A program made the position numbers and the translations under genes. Of a stretch of 64,000 nucleotides of DNA, positions 35,362 to 44,535 are shown piece by piece (position 1 is the first letter of the stretch; each line of letters opens with the position of its first letter). The DNA is from JAIEPX01 sp963725255 (GTDB lineage Bacteria; Pseudomonadota; Gammaproteobacteria; JAIEPX01), in NCBI GenBank assembly GCA_963725255.1, contig CAVRXV010000008.1, positions 90,818-154,817 of the forward strand, given 5' to 3'. The notes below the pieces were generated by a model. It ran no database searches and was not told where the DNA came from. It saw only the letters and a program-made list of their open reading frames with translations.

Positions 35362-37272
35362 ATGAGAGAGATGATTCAGGAAATGCCGATAATTACACTT
35401 CCAGATGGCAGTCAAAAACAATTTGATAGACCCGTCACTGTGCACGAGATAGCTCAGACTATCGGTACAGGTCTCGCCAAAGCAGCATTAGCGGGTAAAG
35501 TGGATGGAAAACTCCTTGATACATCACGAACCATAGATTCGAATGTCAACCTTTCAATCATTACCGATCGTGATCAGGAAGGGCTGGAGATCATCAGGCA
35601 TTCTGCAGCGCATTTGTTAGCTCACGCCGTCAAACAATTATTTCCGCAAGCACAAGTCACTATCGGACCGGTAATCGAAGATGGCTTTTACTACGATTTT
35701 TCATATCCAGCCGGTTTCACGAGTGAAGATTTAATTAAAATTGAAGAACGAATGACCGAATTGGCCAACAAGGACTACGCTGTAACACGTGAAGAAATCT
35801 CTCGAGATGACGCTATCGCATTATTTCGACAAATGGGTGAAGAATACAAAGCCAAAATTATCGAGGACATTCCTGCTGGTGATACCCTGACGATTTACCG
35901 CCAAGGTGATTTTGTAGATCTATGTCGAGGACCTCATACGCCATCGACTGGAAGAATTAAAGCATTTAAATTGACAAAATTAGCGGGTGCGTACTGGCGT
36001 GGTGATTCCAATAATGAAATGTTGCAACGCATTTACGGCACAGCGTGGCCTGATAAAAAGCAACTCACTGACTATCTCACGCGCTTAGAAGAAGCTGAAA
36101 AAAGAGATCACCGTAAAATCGCTAAGAAAATGGATTTATTCCATATTCAAGAGGAAGCTCCGGGAATGATCTTTTGGCATCCCAATGGAATGACGCTATA
36201 CAACATTGTTACAGATTATGTTAGAAAATTCGTGCAAGCTCATGATTATCAAGAAATTCGGACGCCACAATTAGTGGATTGCAAATTGTGGGAAAAGTCT
36301 GGTCACCTTGCAATGTTCGGTAAGGACATGTTTTTGGTGCAAGCTGATCCGCATACTTACGCGATTAAGCCGATGAGCTGTCCGTGTCATGTTCAGGTTT
36401 TCAATCAAGGGATCAAAAGCTATCGTGATTTACCGCTTCGGTTGGCTGAGTTTGGATCTTGTCATCGCAACGAGCCTTCCGGAACCTTACACGGCTTGAT
36501 GCGATTGCGTAATTTTGTTCAAGACGATGCTCATATCTTTTGTACTGAAGAGCAAATTCTATCAGAAGCCTCAGATTTTATTGATCAATTATTGACGGTA
36601 TATCGTGATTTTGGTTTCACTGACGTTTTAATGAAGCTTTCTACTAGACCTGATAATCGTATTGGAGACGATGCGCTTTGGGATAAAGCCGAAACTGCCT
36701 TAGAGCAAGCGTTGAATAGTAAAGGAGTTGAGTGGGCAATCAATCCAGGTGAAGGTGCATTTTATGGGCCTAAGATAGAATTCTCCTTAAGAGATTGTAT
36801 TGGCCGGGTATGGCAGTGTGGGACCCTCCAAGTAGACTTTTCAATGCCTGAGCGGCTTGAGGCAAAATACATTGCTGAAGATGGCACTAAGAAAACCCCT
36901 GTAATGCTGCATCGGGCAATTTTAGGCTCTGTGGAGCGTTTTCTGGGGATTCTGATCGAGCATTACGCAGGCCAATTCCCCGTTTGGCTAGCGCCTATTC
37001 AAGTGGCTGTGATGAATATTACTGAAAGCCAGGGCGAGTCAGTCGCTGAAATTACTGCTAAACTTAAAAATAACGGGTTTAGGGTCATTTCCGACTTAAG
37101 AAATGAAAAGGTCGGGTTTAAAATACGTGAACATACAATTCAACGAATCCCTTATCTCGTTGTGATTGGTGATCGTGAAAAAGCATCGGGTGAGGTCGCA
37201 GTGCGAACTCAGTCGGGAGAAGATTTAGGTGTGATGAGTTTAGAGTCCTTTATGTTAAAATTGAGGACTTAG
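35362..37272 (+). CDS. thrS: Threonyl-tRNA synthetase
   Basis: 636 aa as drawn. The likelier start is Met8 at 35383 (MPIITLPDG, the usual N-terminus), with GAGAG about 12 nt before it, giving 629 aa. Domains: TGS (1-65), second N-terminal editing domain with the HxxxH motif (HSAAHLLAHAV), class II core with zinc ligands in SCPCHVQVF, QDDAHIFC and LHRAILGSVERF, and a C-terminal anticodon-binding domain. It charges tRNA-Thr. Followed 46-64 bp later by infC, the conserved order. Confidence 0.97.
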   Translation: MREMIQEMPIITLPDGSQKQFDRPVTVHEIAQTIGTGLAKAALAGKVDGKLLDTSRTIDSNVNLSIITDRDQEGLEIIRHSAAHLLAHAVKQLFPQAQVTIGPVIEDGFYYDFSYPAGFTSEDLIKIEERMTELANKDYAVTREEISRDDAIALFRQMGEEYKAKIIEDIPAGDTLTIYRQGDFVDLCRGPHTPSTGRIKAFKLTKLAGAYWRGDSNNEMLQRIYGTAWPDKKQLTDYLTRLEEAEKRDHRKIAKKMDLFHIQEEAPGMIFWHPNGMTLYNIVTDYVRKFVQAHDYQEIRTPQLVDCKLWEKSGHLAMFGKDMFLVQADPHTYAIKPMSCPCHVQVFNQGIKSYRDLPLRLAEFGSCHRNEPSGTLHGLMRLRNFVQDDAHIFCTEEQILSEASDFIDQLLTVYRDFGFTDVLMKLSTRPDNRIGDDALWDKAETALEQALNSKGVEWAINPGEGAFYGPKIEFSLRDCIGRVWQCGTLQVDFSMPERLEAKYIAEDGTKKTPVMLHRAILGSVERFLGILIEHYAGQFPVWLAPIQVAVMNITESQGESVAEITAKLKNNGFRVISDLRNEKVGFKIREHTIQRIPYLVVIGDREKASGEVAVRTQSGEDLGVMSLESFMLKLRT

Positions 37273-37336
37273 GTTTAATTGAGACTCATAGTGTATCCAC
37301 TGAAAAGTGGTTTATTAATTGTTGGAGGAAAGTAAC

Positions 37337-37867
37337 ATTAGCGTTCAGACAGAAAAGAAGCAGGCTCGCATCAACGAAGAAATTGTTTCTAAATCAATTC
37401 GATTGATTGGTGAGGATGGTGAAGTGGTTGGAGTTGTTTCCAATCATGATGCTCAATTAAAAGCACAAGAGGCCGGTTTGGATCTTGTTGAAATTGCACC
37501 CAACGCAGAACCCCCCGTTTGTCGTATTATGGACTACGGTAAATATTTATTTGAAGTCAATAAAAAACAATCAGTACAAAAGAAAAAAAGTAAACAACAA
37601 CAAAGTAAAGAAGTAAAATTTCGTCCTTCAACCGATGTCGGTGATTTTCAAATTAAATTGCGTAAAATTACTGCGTTCTTAGACGAAGGATGCAAAGTTA
37701 AAATTACGGTTCGATTTAAAGGTCGTGAAATTATGCATCACGAATTAGGTATTGAATTATTGAAACGCGTCGAACAAGCTTTAGGTGAAAGCGCATCAAT
37801 TGACAGTATGCCAAAATCGGAAGGCAAGCAAATTACTATGGTCGTGTCCCCACGTCGATCCACTTAG
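37337..37867 (+). CDS. infC: Translation initiation factor IF-3 with AUU start
   Basis: About 176 aa. I place the start at ATT 37337, not at the in-frame TTG 37319, because GGAGG (37323-37327) is correctly spaced (9 nt) only for ATT, and AUU is the conserved, autoregulatory IF-3 start codon. N-terminal domain with AGLDLVEIAPNAEPPVCRIM and DYGKYLFE, a Lys-rich linker, and a C-terminal domain with VKFRPSTDVGDFQIKLRKI. IF-3 discriminates start codons and keeps 30S subunits free. rpmI-rplT, which usually follow, lie 12 kb away. Confidence 0.93.
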   Translation: MSVQTEKKQARINEEIVSKSIRLIGEDGEVVGVVSNHDAQLKAQEAGLDLVEIAPNAEPPVCRIMDYGKYLFEVNKKQSVQKKKSKQQQSKEVKFRPSTDVGDFQIKLRKITAFLDEGCKVKITVRFKGREIMHHELGIELLKRVEQALGESASIDSMPKSEGKQITMVVSPRRST

Positions 37868-37873
37868 TCAAGG

Positions 37874-38854
37874 ATGGGTAATTCAATGACAAATGAACCG
37901 AGTTTTATCATTGAATTTGATTTGTTAACGAAAGTTACTCAAACGCTCGATTTAAAAACATTTGAAATCGATCCAGCGAATGCATCAAAAATATACTGGA
38001 TTCACTGCGATCGATCTCAGAAAGGAATGATTAAATATCTAATTGAAAAACTGAACTTATCACTGGATGTTGTACAATTAACAAAAAAGTCTGATAGGCC
38101 CACTCAAATTTTAGAGCGTGAAGATACGCTCACATTACAAATGGAATGTCTCTTGCATAAAGAAATGTTGCCGATTAATGAGTCAGCTGTTGATGATTTA
38201 ATTATTCACCTCGCTACACGTTATTGTTTTACAATTTCACGTGGCCGAATACCAATAGTAGATAGAGTGCAAAGTAATTTACCAGCAGCCATTCAATTTG
38301 CAAAAACACCTTGTTTTCTGCTTTTTTTGATTCTCGATAATCTCGTTGCGCATTATACGGATATTTTTTATCACTACGAAATTAAAGCTGAGGATCTTGA
38401 TGCAAAGGGTGGGAGAGCGGTGTATAAAGATATCATTAAACTCAAAAAGCTATTGATGAACGTTCGGCGTCACACTATTATTGTGGTTAATACTCTTAAT
38501 TACATTACATCACGAGATATTAAAGCTGTCTCAAAACATTGTAGAATATCATTATCAACACTCTTAACTAATACCCAAACAATCAACAACGAATCAGAAT
38601 CTATTCGCGAATTATTAAATGGTACAATAGGTCAAATAGATAATGCCTTAATGCGGGAAGTCAACAATACCATGCGAATTCTTACTGCTATTGCTGCTAT
38701 TTTTATGCCTCCCTCTCTAATTGCAGCCATTTATGGTATGAATTTTCAAATTCCCGAACTCAAATGGACTTATGGCTATGCGTACGCATTGGTTCTCATG
38801 TTAGGTTCCATGATCGGTATGCTGTATTATTTCAAGCGGAATAAGTGGTATTAG
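37874..38854 (+). CDS. CorA-family magnesium/divalent cation transporter
   Basis: 326 aa; possible internal start at Met5. A large cytoplasmic N-terminal domain, then two C-terminal helices with the signature YGMNF (about residue 286) and the end YYFKRNKWY, as in CorA. The GMN motif forms the selectivity filter of the pentameric inner-membrane channel. ELKWTYGYAYAL matches the loop region. It begins 7 bp after infC and its stop overlaps the ankyrin gene on the other strand by 4 bp. First gene of the accessory block that splits the translation operon. Confidence 0.9.
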   Translation: MGNSMTNEPSFIIEFDLLTKVTQTLDLKTFEIDPANASKIYWIHCDRSQKGMIKYLIEKLNLSLDVVQLTKKSDRPTQILEREDTLTLQMECLLHKEMLPINESAVDDLIIHLATRYCFTISRGRIPIVDRVQSNLPAAIQFAKTPCFLLFLILDNLVAHYTDIFYHYEIKAEDLDAKGGRAVYKDIIKLKKLLMNVRRHTIIVVNTLNYITSRDIKAVSKHCRISLSTLLTNTQTINNESESIRELLNGTIGQIDNALMREVNNTMRILTAIAAIFMPPSLIAAIYGMNFQIPELKWTYGYAYALVLMLGSMIGMLYYFKRNKWY

Positions 38855-40065
38855 TGCCATTTAGCTCGCATTTGCATCGATAATTCTTCCAGAGTTGTAG
38901 GTTCAGGTTTTTTAGCTGGCTGGTGTGATTTGAGATAGTCAATAACCTGATCAAGCTCAACCAAGTTCTTTTCGATGAGAGCGAGTTGTTGAGTTAATTG
39001 ATCTTCATTGAGCTCTTCTTCGATAAAGATAGATAACATCTTTGAATAGTAACGAGGATTCTCTAGATACTTGGGATGTGATGGCAGACGAGCAATGGTT
39101 TGTACCTGTTTTGACTCTAGATCTATTCTCATAGACTCGGCGAATTGAAGTAAATTAGAACTTGTACTGAACTGCAATGTGAGATCCGCGCCATGTTTCT
39201 TGAGAATTTTCACACATTCCAGGCTATAAATATTCATTGCTGTGAGTGTAGGGTAGATCTTATCATGCAATAGTTGACGTCGAAAATATTTAAAGTTGAG
39301 ATCTATAGGGTATTGAGTGAGTACTTTGTCTAGCAGTACGAAACGTTTAGTTCTGATGAGTTCGTGAATCACAGTGCCCAATTGTTTATCGGTTATAACG
39401 CCTGATTTTTCGATAAGGTGTTCTATAAAATCATCGGGGATAGTGGGGTGACTACAAGCATTTGCTATGGCTGAGTCAGTGGTGTTTCCTAAATTGATGT
39501 TAGCACCGTATCGATCTATGAGAACATTCGCGGTGGCTATATCATTAGTTAAGACTAGGGAGCTAAGAGGCGTGTAAACACTAAACGCTTGTGTAAAGAT
39601 TGCATTAACATCTGCCCCCTGATCTAAAAGCCAGAGAATTGAGGCTGTTTTATGAGATAGACACGTCAAATGTAAGAGAGGGAATCCTTTTTGACGGAGA
39701 TCGTCAATATTACAACGTCCTGTTCTTATTAGATGAGTAATAAAATGTTGAACACAAGATAAAGCAACCTCTTCTGAATCAGGTGTATTTAATGCAAGTA
39801 GTAAATCATCGAAACAGCGTTGTAAATATCCCTCGGGAATTTGTTGTTTCATTTGCAAGAAAACATCCGTTAATTGTTCGCGAACACTGTAGGCAGATTG
39901 CAAATGAAATACTAAATAGAGTGTGCTGGCAATATTTGCGGGATTTTTTTCGAATGTTTCGCTTTCACACTCAACTATGGCTTGTGATTCTGGAATTTTT
40001 TTATCCATTAATGCATTGAGGATAATCGCATTAGAATGATGAAGTGGTACACCTCTAAAATTCAT
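38851..40065 (-). CDS. Ankyrin-repeat protein
   Basis: 404 aa. Ankyrin-like units in the middle (FPLLHLTCLSHKTASILWLL, DQGADVNAIF, YTPLSSLVLTNDIATANVLI, HGADLTL), with helical N- and C-terminal extensions. The C-terminal tail (~residues 360-404) is a coiled coil followed by AKKPEPTTLEEL. No signal peptide. A diverged fragment of the same C-terminus lies at 44390-44483, so the gene had a paralogue nearby. Effector role likely by analogy to Legionella and Coxiella ankyrin proteins; inference. Confidence 0.8.
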   Translation of the reverse strand: MNFRGVPLHHSNAIILNALMDKKIPESQAIVECESETFEKNPANIASTLYLVFHLQSAYSVREQLTDVFLQMKQQIPEGYLQRCFDDLLLALNTPDSEEVALSCVQHFITHLIRTGRCNIDDLRQKGFPLLHLTCLSHKTASILWLLDQGADVNAIFTQAFSVYTPLSSLVLTNDIATANVLIDRYGANINLGNTTDSAIANACSHPTIPDDFIEHLIEKSGVITDKQLGTVIHELIRTKRFVLLDKVLTQYPIDLNFKYFRRQLLHDKIYPTLTAMNIYSLECVKILKKHGADLTLQFSTSSNLLQFAESMRIDLESKQVQTIARLPSHPKYLENPRYYSKMLSIFIEEELNEDQLTQQLALIEKNLVELDQVIDYLKSHQPAKKPEPTTLEELSMQMRAKWH

Positions 40066-40113
40066 GGCGATTTCATCATTATGTAATGTTCTATCGATGT
40101 GATCAAAATTAAC

Positions 40114-42102
40114 CTACATCGCTTCAACGATGTCACTATTTGCTATGCAAAAAGGCAATCGATCAACACTGCCTAAATCAAAATGGAAAAAATGACGATT
40201 AACATGAACATTATCATTCTTGGATTTGTATACGGCTAACGTTGAACAGGTTGTATCAGTTAAATCAATTCGTGTTTCTTCGCGTACTTCACGGATGGCT
40301 GTAGCAGTAAAATTGCCGTTGTCTCGTTGGTTGTCATAGAATCCACCGGGAAATAAGTGCATCCCACAAGCTTGGTCATAACGATTTTTTTTACGTACTA
40401 GGATTACAAATCTTGAATTTTGCACAGTTGCCGTGATACAGACAGCTACCGCAAAGTTAGTTTGTCTGGGTTTTCCCTGATTTTCTGCGTCTAAATCACG
40501 CACAGCATTTTTTGTTTTTAATGCAGCCATAATCGCACGGAATTTATTTTCATCTTCAACAGATAGTTTGCGTTCGCCCATATTTTCCTTAAACACTAAA
40601 GACAGGTTGTCATTGGTTAATTTTTCAGATCTTCTTTCTTCTGTAGACATAAAATCCAATTTTCCTGTAAGCACATTTTCTACTACTGCTAAAGGGGTTT
40701 GTCCAAAATATGATTTTGAGTTGACTTCGATACCAGCTTCTAATAATGCATTGACAATTTCAAGGTGGCCTTTCCAGCAGGCATAATGTAGTGCTGTCCA
40801 TCCTTCAAAATCAGAAACTGTGTTACCCTTTTTCGTGGTTGACTGATTAATATTGAGTTTACGATGTTTCAGAAAACCCCGTAGAACACGCAGTTTGCCC
40901 TCTTTAGCGGCTTTACAAAATGGTTGTTCTTCGTTGTTGTCACAGTTAGGGTCAGAGTCAGTGAGAATTCGCTCAAAAATTTGGTAGGATTCATCGTAAT
41001 TCTTTTGTTCGCGTTGTCTAACTTCTGAGTTTTTGTTTGGTTTCAACGCTTCAATAGTGTTTGAGTAGGCAAGATTGAGGAGACTTTGTGGCTTCCCGTA
41101 TTCTAAAAAGTATGGATAAAATTCTTCGAAAAGAGCGAGTTGATGAGATTGAATAATAGCTTCTAATTCAAAATAACTCACTTTAGGCAATACTCTTAAT
41201 GTAGGGCAATGCGGACTTGTTGCGCCACGCATTAATGTCTTAACTAATTCTGCGTGTCCGATATTGAGGGCTTTGCTTAAGTTGGAGTCGATCAATGTGC
41301 CTGTATTGGGATCTGCGTTGTTGTCTAGCAATGATTGTACGATTTGTAGAGAATAGGGTCCACGAGAATAGTTTTTAAGAATAATTGTGAGAGGGGTGTG
41401 ATCGTCCCCATCGGGAACATTAGCGAGTGTGGGATTAATCGTTGCTTCGATCGCTCGAAAATGAGATTGATAACATGCTCGATGAAAATCACTGACCTCT
41501 TTGTAAGGCACTTCATTAGTTTTATTGACTTCTACATAATTCGCGGTCAGTGGGATTTTTTTTAAAGGAATTTTCAATTCTGGAAAACGATAAGAAGGAA
41601 ATAATGCATGAAAAACAGTAGAAATTGTATCGACATTATTGCATGTCAAAATATCTTGTTGGAAATCGCCGCCAATAAAACGCAAATACTCAATCATTTT
41701 ATAACCAAGCCATTCAAAAATAACATCAATACTAGGATCGGCAGCAATAATTACGTCGGCGAATGATAAAGTTTCTGTGATGAGGGTGCCATCTACACGC
41801 TGAAAAGTAGTTGTGCGTAGTCGAGTTGTTTTGTCGTAGCTGACTTTAAATTGTGTGCCGCCACAACTGATAATTGGGTACGTAATGTCACGATGATAAT
41901 CCGCGTTATGGCCGCCAATAAACATGCCTGCATATTGTTGCTTTTCATCAGGTGTCATCCGATTAAAGTGCAGTGTAATTGTTTTGCTGTTGGCTACGCT
42001 GATGGGAACAGGGTGTTTAGCGCCATTACACCAAAACAAAATAACTATAATCCTGCCGAGCAAATCCACCTGTGCGACTATTTTGATGAACATCATCTCC
42101 AC
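40114..42102 (-). CDS. Ankyrin-repeat protein fused to a C-terminal Nudix hydrolase domain
   Basis: 662 aa. N-terminal ~200 residues unrecognised; ankyrin units at ~210-300 (DDHTPLTIILKNY, LLDNNADPNTGTL) and ~400-470 (GWTALHYACWKGHLEIVNAL, LEAGIEVNSKSYFGQTPLAV). From ~545 there is a Nudix fold with LFPGGFYD...IREVREETRIDL. The REVREE catalytic helix is intact, but the first Glu of the consensus (G-x5-E) is replaced by Gly and the loop is longer. Nudix enzymes cleave nucleoside-diphosphate compounds. GTG 42102 is a weak start. The same frame continues upstream beyond one TAG (42115-42117) to ATG 42321, so the N-terminus may be truncated by a nonsense mutation. Confidence 0.75.
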   Translation of the reverse strand: MEMMFIKIVAQVDLLGRIIVILFWCNGAKHPVPISVANSKTITLHFNRMTPDEKQQYAGMFIGGHNADYHRDITYPIISCGGTQFKVSYDKTTRLRTTTFQRVDGTLITETLSFADVIIAADPSIDVIFEWLGYKMIEYLRFIGGDFQQDILTCNNVDTISTVFHALFPSYRFPELKIPLKKIPLTANYVEVNKTNEVPYKEVSDFHRACYQSHFRAIEATINPTLANVPDGDDHTPLTIILKNYSRGPYSLQIVQSLLDNNADPNTGTLIDSNLSKALNIGHAELVKTLMRGATSPHCPTLRVLPKVSYFELEAIIQSHQLALFEEFYPYFLEYGKPQSLLNLAYSNTIEALKPNKNSEVRQREQKNYDESYQIFERILTDSDPNCDNNEEQPFCKAAKEGKLRVLRGFLKHRKLNINQSTTKKGNTVSDFEGWTALHYACWKGHLEIVNALLEAGIEVNSKSYFGQTPLAVVENVLTGKLDFMSTEERRSEKLTNDNLSLVFKENMGERKLSVEDENKFRAIMAALKTKNAVRDLDAENQGKPRQTNFAVAVCITATVQNSRFVILVRKKNRYDQACGMHLFPGGFYDNQRDNGNFTATAIREVREETRIDLTDTTCSTLAVYKSKNDNVHVNRHFFHFDLGSVDRLPFCIANSDIVEAM

Positions 42103-42114
42103 GTCGTCTATCAG

Positions 42115-42321
42115 CTACAGACATCGAAACAGCTGGAGTGTCGGATATAAGCAAATTGCTCTGTTCCATGGCTGGGCAGTGGATAAAGGCATAACTGTTG
42201 TGATGCCAGTAACGAAAAGAGTTTGGCTTCCGGTGGATACAATCGACGAGGCGCCATAAGAATCGTCGTTTTGCTTCTGGAAGATGAGTACGTTTATACT
42301 GAGTACGGTTAAGTAATGCAT
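42115..42321 (-). pseudogene. Possible N-terminal segment of the ankyrin-Nudix gene, cut by TAG
   Basis: 68 codons in exactly the same frame as the 662-aa protein, separated from it by a single amber codon and 12 bp. No strong ribosome site at ATG 42321. Either the original N-terminus lies here, or it is chance open sequence; composition (TLFVTGITTVMPLSTAQPWN) is compatible with coding. Confidence 0.4.
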
Positions 42322-42931
42322 TATAATTGCGTTTGGATTGTTCTCTTATATCAATAGCAAAATAAACGATTAAATCGGAATACTATTTGGCACCTTGAGC
42401 AACAAATATTCTGGATCCTAAGGGCTGAAGGTTTTTTAAGAGGCGTTTCTTTGATAGTTCCACTGGTACCCCGATTTATAAAATTAAAATAGATTTATAT
42501 TCTAACCTAATTTGTCAGATATTTTCAGCATTATTAAGGCGTCGCGTGTTTCGAGTTTGTGAGAGGTTATAATTTTGATGATTTGAACTTAGCTAAATCA
42601 TTTCAGATTTTAATATAAATTTACATATATTGAATTTATTTGAAACAATCATATCATGCAGGCGTAATGTGGTCTCAAAATCAATAGAATCAAAATAATT
42701 ATTCGCAATAGATTGAGTATTTAAAGACGCTGAACAAAGTAAAACCTCTAACAAACTCAATAAACGCGATCCACTAGCTCCTCACCGTGCTGAGCTCGCT
42801 AGCTAGGAAAAATTCTCATAGTGAAACGATGCTAAGGGAGTGCAGGATAATTTTTTCAGCCACAAATTACATATAGCTATTATCATCGGAGTGAAGGAAA
42901 CTTAGATTTGTACAGGACTTAGGAGAATCTC
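42322..42931. other. Intergenic region with a diverged dispersed repeat
   Basis: No gene. AAGGCGTCGCGTGTTTCGAG and continuation (42536-42570) is a diverged copy of the repeat at 21212. The remainder is AT-rich; GGAGAATCTC at the end is the ribosome site of the next gene. Confidence 0.6.
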
Positions 42932-43491
42932 ATGCGAATTGCAGTTTCTGGAACCCATTTCATGGGCAAAAGTACGTTAATTAATGATTTCGTCAAAGTG
43001 CACCCAGAATTTAGAGTCGAAATCGAACCTTACTATAAGTTACAAGAAATAAAAGAAGTGGAATTATCTCTTGAACCTTCTCTTGAAAGCTGTTTGGAAC
43101 AGCTTGATTATAGTATTGAGCAACTCAATCAATGTAAAAATGAAAAAAACGTTATTTTTGATCGATGTCCTCTGGATAATATTGCTTATGCAATGTGTGC
43201 CGCTGAAAAAGATTATCAAATCATGATACAGAAATTGCTGAACGATTTTCTGAAGTAAAAGATGCTTTAAATTATCTCGACATGATAGTATTTTTGCCGA
43301 TCACTAAAGAACACATCATTGAGTACACTGAAGAAAATGCCTTTTATCGTAAAAAAGCTGATAAATATTTTAAACAGCTTTACCGAGATGAAATATGCGA
43401 TATTTTTCCTCGATATGGTCACCCTAAAATAATAGAGCTTTGGGGAGACCGATCAGGGAGAATTAAAAAACTTCAAAGTTGTTTAACCTGA
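42932..43491 (+). pseudogene. P-loop kinase-like gene, frameshifted copy
   Basis: The 5' frame (42932-43258) has Walker A GTHFMGKST and FDRCPLDNIAYAMCAAE. It then loses frame around 43215-43225, where the intact paralogue at 46379 has a few extra bases (SLNIQDTEIAERF region). The second frame (43282-43491) continues LPITKEHIIEYTEENAFYRK to the end. DNA identity with the intact copy is very high. One of a duplicated pair flanking vapBC and an LRR gene. Confidence 0.85.
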
Positions 43492-43627
43492 ATATTGCAT
43501 AACCACTCTTTTGCCTCTCGCTACGATGAGCAAACAACGAGTATTTTTTGTATTGATCATTCTGTTATTATCGAAATCATACTGATGAGCTAAATGGCTC
43601 TGGAGATTGGGGTGGTTTCTTGGTTGA

Positions 43628-43663
43628 AAATGTAATACACTTACAAGTAAGAGTATTACATTT
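43628..43663. promoter_or_regulatory. vapBC operator palindrome
   Basis: TGTAATAC-AC-TTAC-AA-GTAA-GA-GTATTACA (43631-43660), a fully symmetric 30-bp site ending 12 bp before the likely antitoxin start. AbrB-type antitoxins autorepress by binding such palindromes, so this is the likely operator. Confidence 0.8.
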
Positions 43664-43672
43664 GAGGTGGTT

Positions 43673-43900
43673 ATGCAGATTACATCAAAGGGCCAAGTGA
43701 CCATTCCGCACGACATCCGCGATCGTTGTGGGTTTTTGCCACACACCGAAGTTCAGTTTGTTGTAGAGAAAGGCAGGGTGTATATAGAGAAAATGAGTGG
43801 CGCACAAACACGTGGCAAGCAATTAATCGACACTATGCGAAATAAAGCAACAGTCTCAATGACGACGGATGAAATCATGGCCTTAACAAGGGAACGCTGA
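43673..43900 (+). CDS. vapB: AbrB/SpoVT-type antitoxin (VapB-like)
   Basis: 75 aa from ATG 43673 (MQITSKGQVTIPHDIRDRCG). This start is preferred to GTG 43667 because GAGG sits 5 nt upstream and swapped-hairpin AbrB domains begin at this point. Residues 1-45 form the DNA-binding swapped hairpin; the C-terminal tail would bind and neutralise the toxin. It ends 2 bp before vapC and sits under a palindromic operator, the standard toxin-antitoxin layout. Confidence 0.9.
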   Translation: MQITSKGQVTIPHDIRDRCGFLPHTEVQFVVEKGRVYIEKMSGAQTRGKQLIDTMRNKATVSMTTDEIMALTRER

Positions 43901-43902
43901 GA

Positions 43903-44310
43903 ATGAAAGGAATACTCGTAGACAGTAATGTAATCATTGATATTTTAACCGAAGATAAACAATGGTTCGATTGGTCCGCAAGTATACTTTCACACTATGC
44001 CGATCACACTCAGCTTTTTATCAATCCCATTATTTACTCAGAAGTTTCGTTAGCCTTTGAAAAGATCGAGGATTTAGAGGCAGCATTACCTAATGATATT
44101 TTTAGTAGAGTGGCGATTCCATGGGAAGCAGCATTTTTAGCCGCAAAAGTATTTCAAAAATATCGTAAACAGGGTGGCAAGAAACTTTTACCCTTGCCAG
44201 ATTTTTTTATTGGTTCTCATGCAACCATAGCGCAACTCGATGTATTAACACGAGACGTGAAGCCATACAAAGGATATTTTCCAAACTTAAAACTGATTTC
44301 GCCTCATTGA
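43903..44310 (+). CDS. vapC: PIN-domain ribonuclease toxin (VapC-like)
   Basis: 135 aa PIN domain: LVDSNVIIDIL (first Asp, D7), YSEVSLAFE (Glu), LPDFFIGSHA (Asp) near residue 100 and LDVLTRDV near the C-terminus supply the acidic Mg2+-binding set. VapC toxins cleave tRNA or rRNA. Coupled to vapB with a 2-bp gap. Normal length. The system probably stabilises this accessory block. Confidence 0.9.
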   Translation: MKGILVDSNVIIDILTEDKQWFDWSASILSHYADHTQLFINPIIYSEVSLAFEKIEDLEAALPNDIFSRVAIPWEAAFLAAKVFQKYRKQGGKKLLPLPDFFIGSHATIAQLDVLTRDVKPYKGYFPNLKLISPH

Positions 44311-44389
44311 CTGATTAGTTCGAAAGAAAATTAAAGGGCCAAGTTGATCTGACCACTTTCTCTTTCTATTTAGATAATATTTGGTCACT

Positions 44390-44483
44390 AATTTATTCAG
44401 AGTTGTGGGTTCAGGATTTTTAGCTGGGTTGAGTGATTTGATATACTCAATAACCTGATCCAGCTCAACTAAGTTATTTTCAT
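44390..44483 (-). pseudogene. 3' remnant of an ankyrin gene
   Basis: On the minus strand this reads NNLVELDQVIEYIKSLNPAK followed by NPEPTTL, matching the C-terminal tail of the ankyrin protein at 38851-40065 (LVELDQVIDYLKSHQPAKKP). Similarity fades on both sides. Evidence that an ankyrin paralogue once lay next to vapBC. Confidence 0.75.
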
Positions 44484-44535
44484 AGAGTTACAAAAACTTA
44501 ATTATGGATTTAGGTAAGAACATCTACTTGACTGA

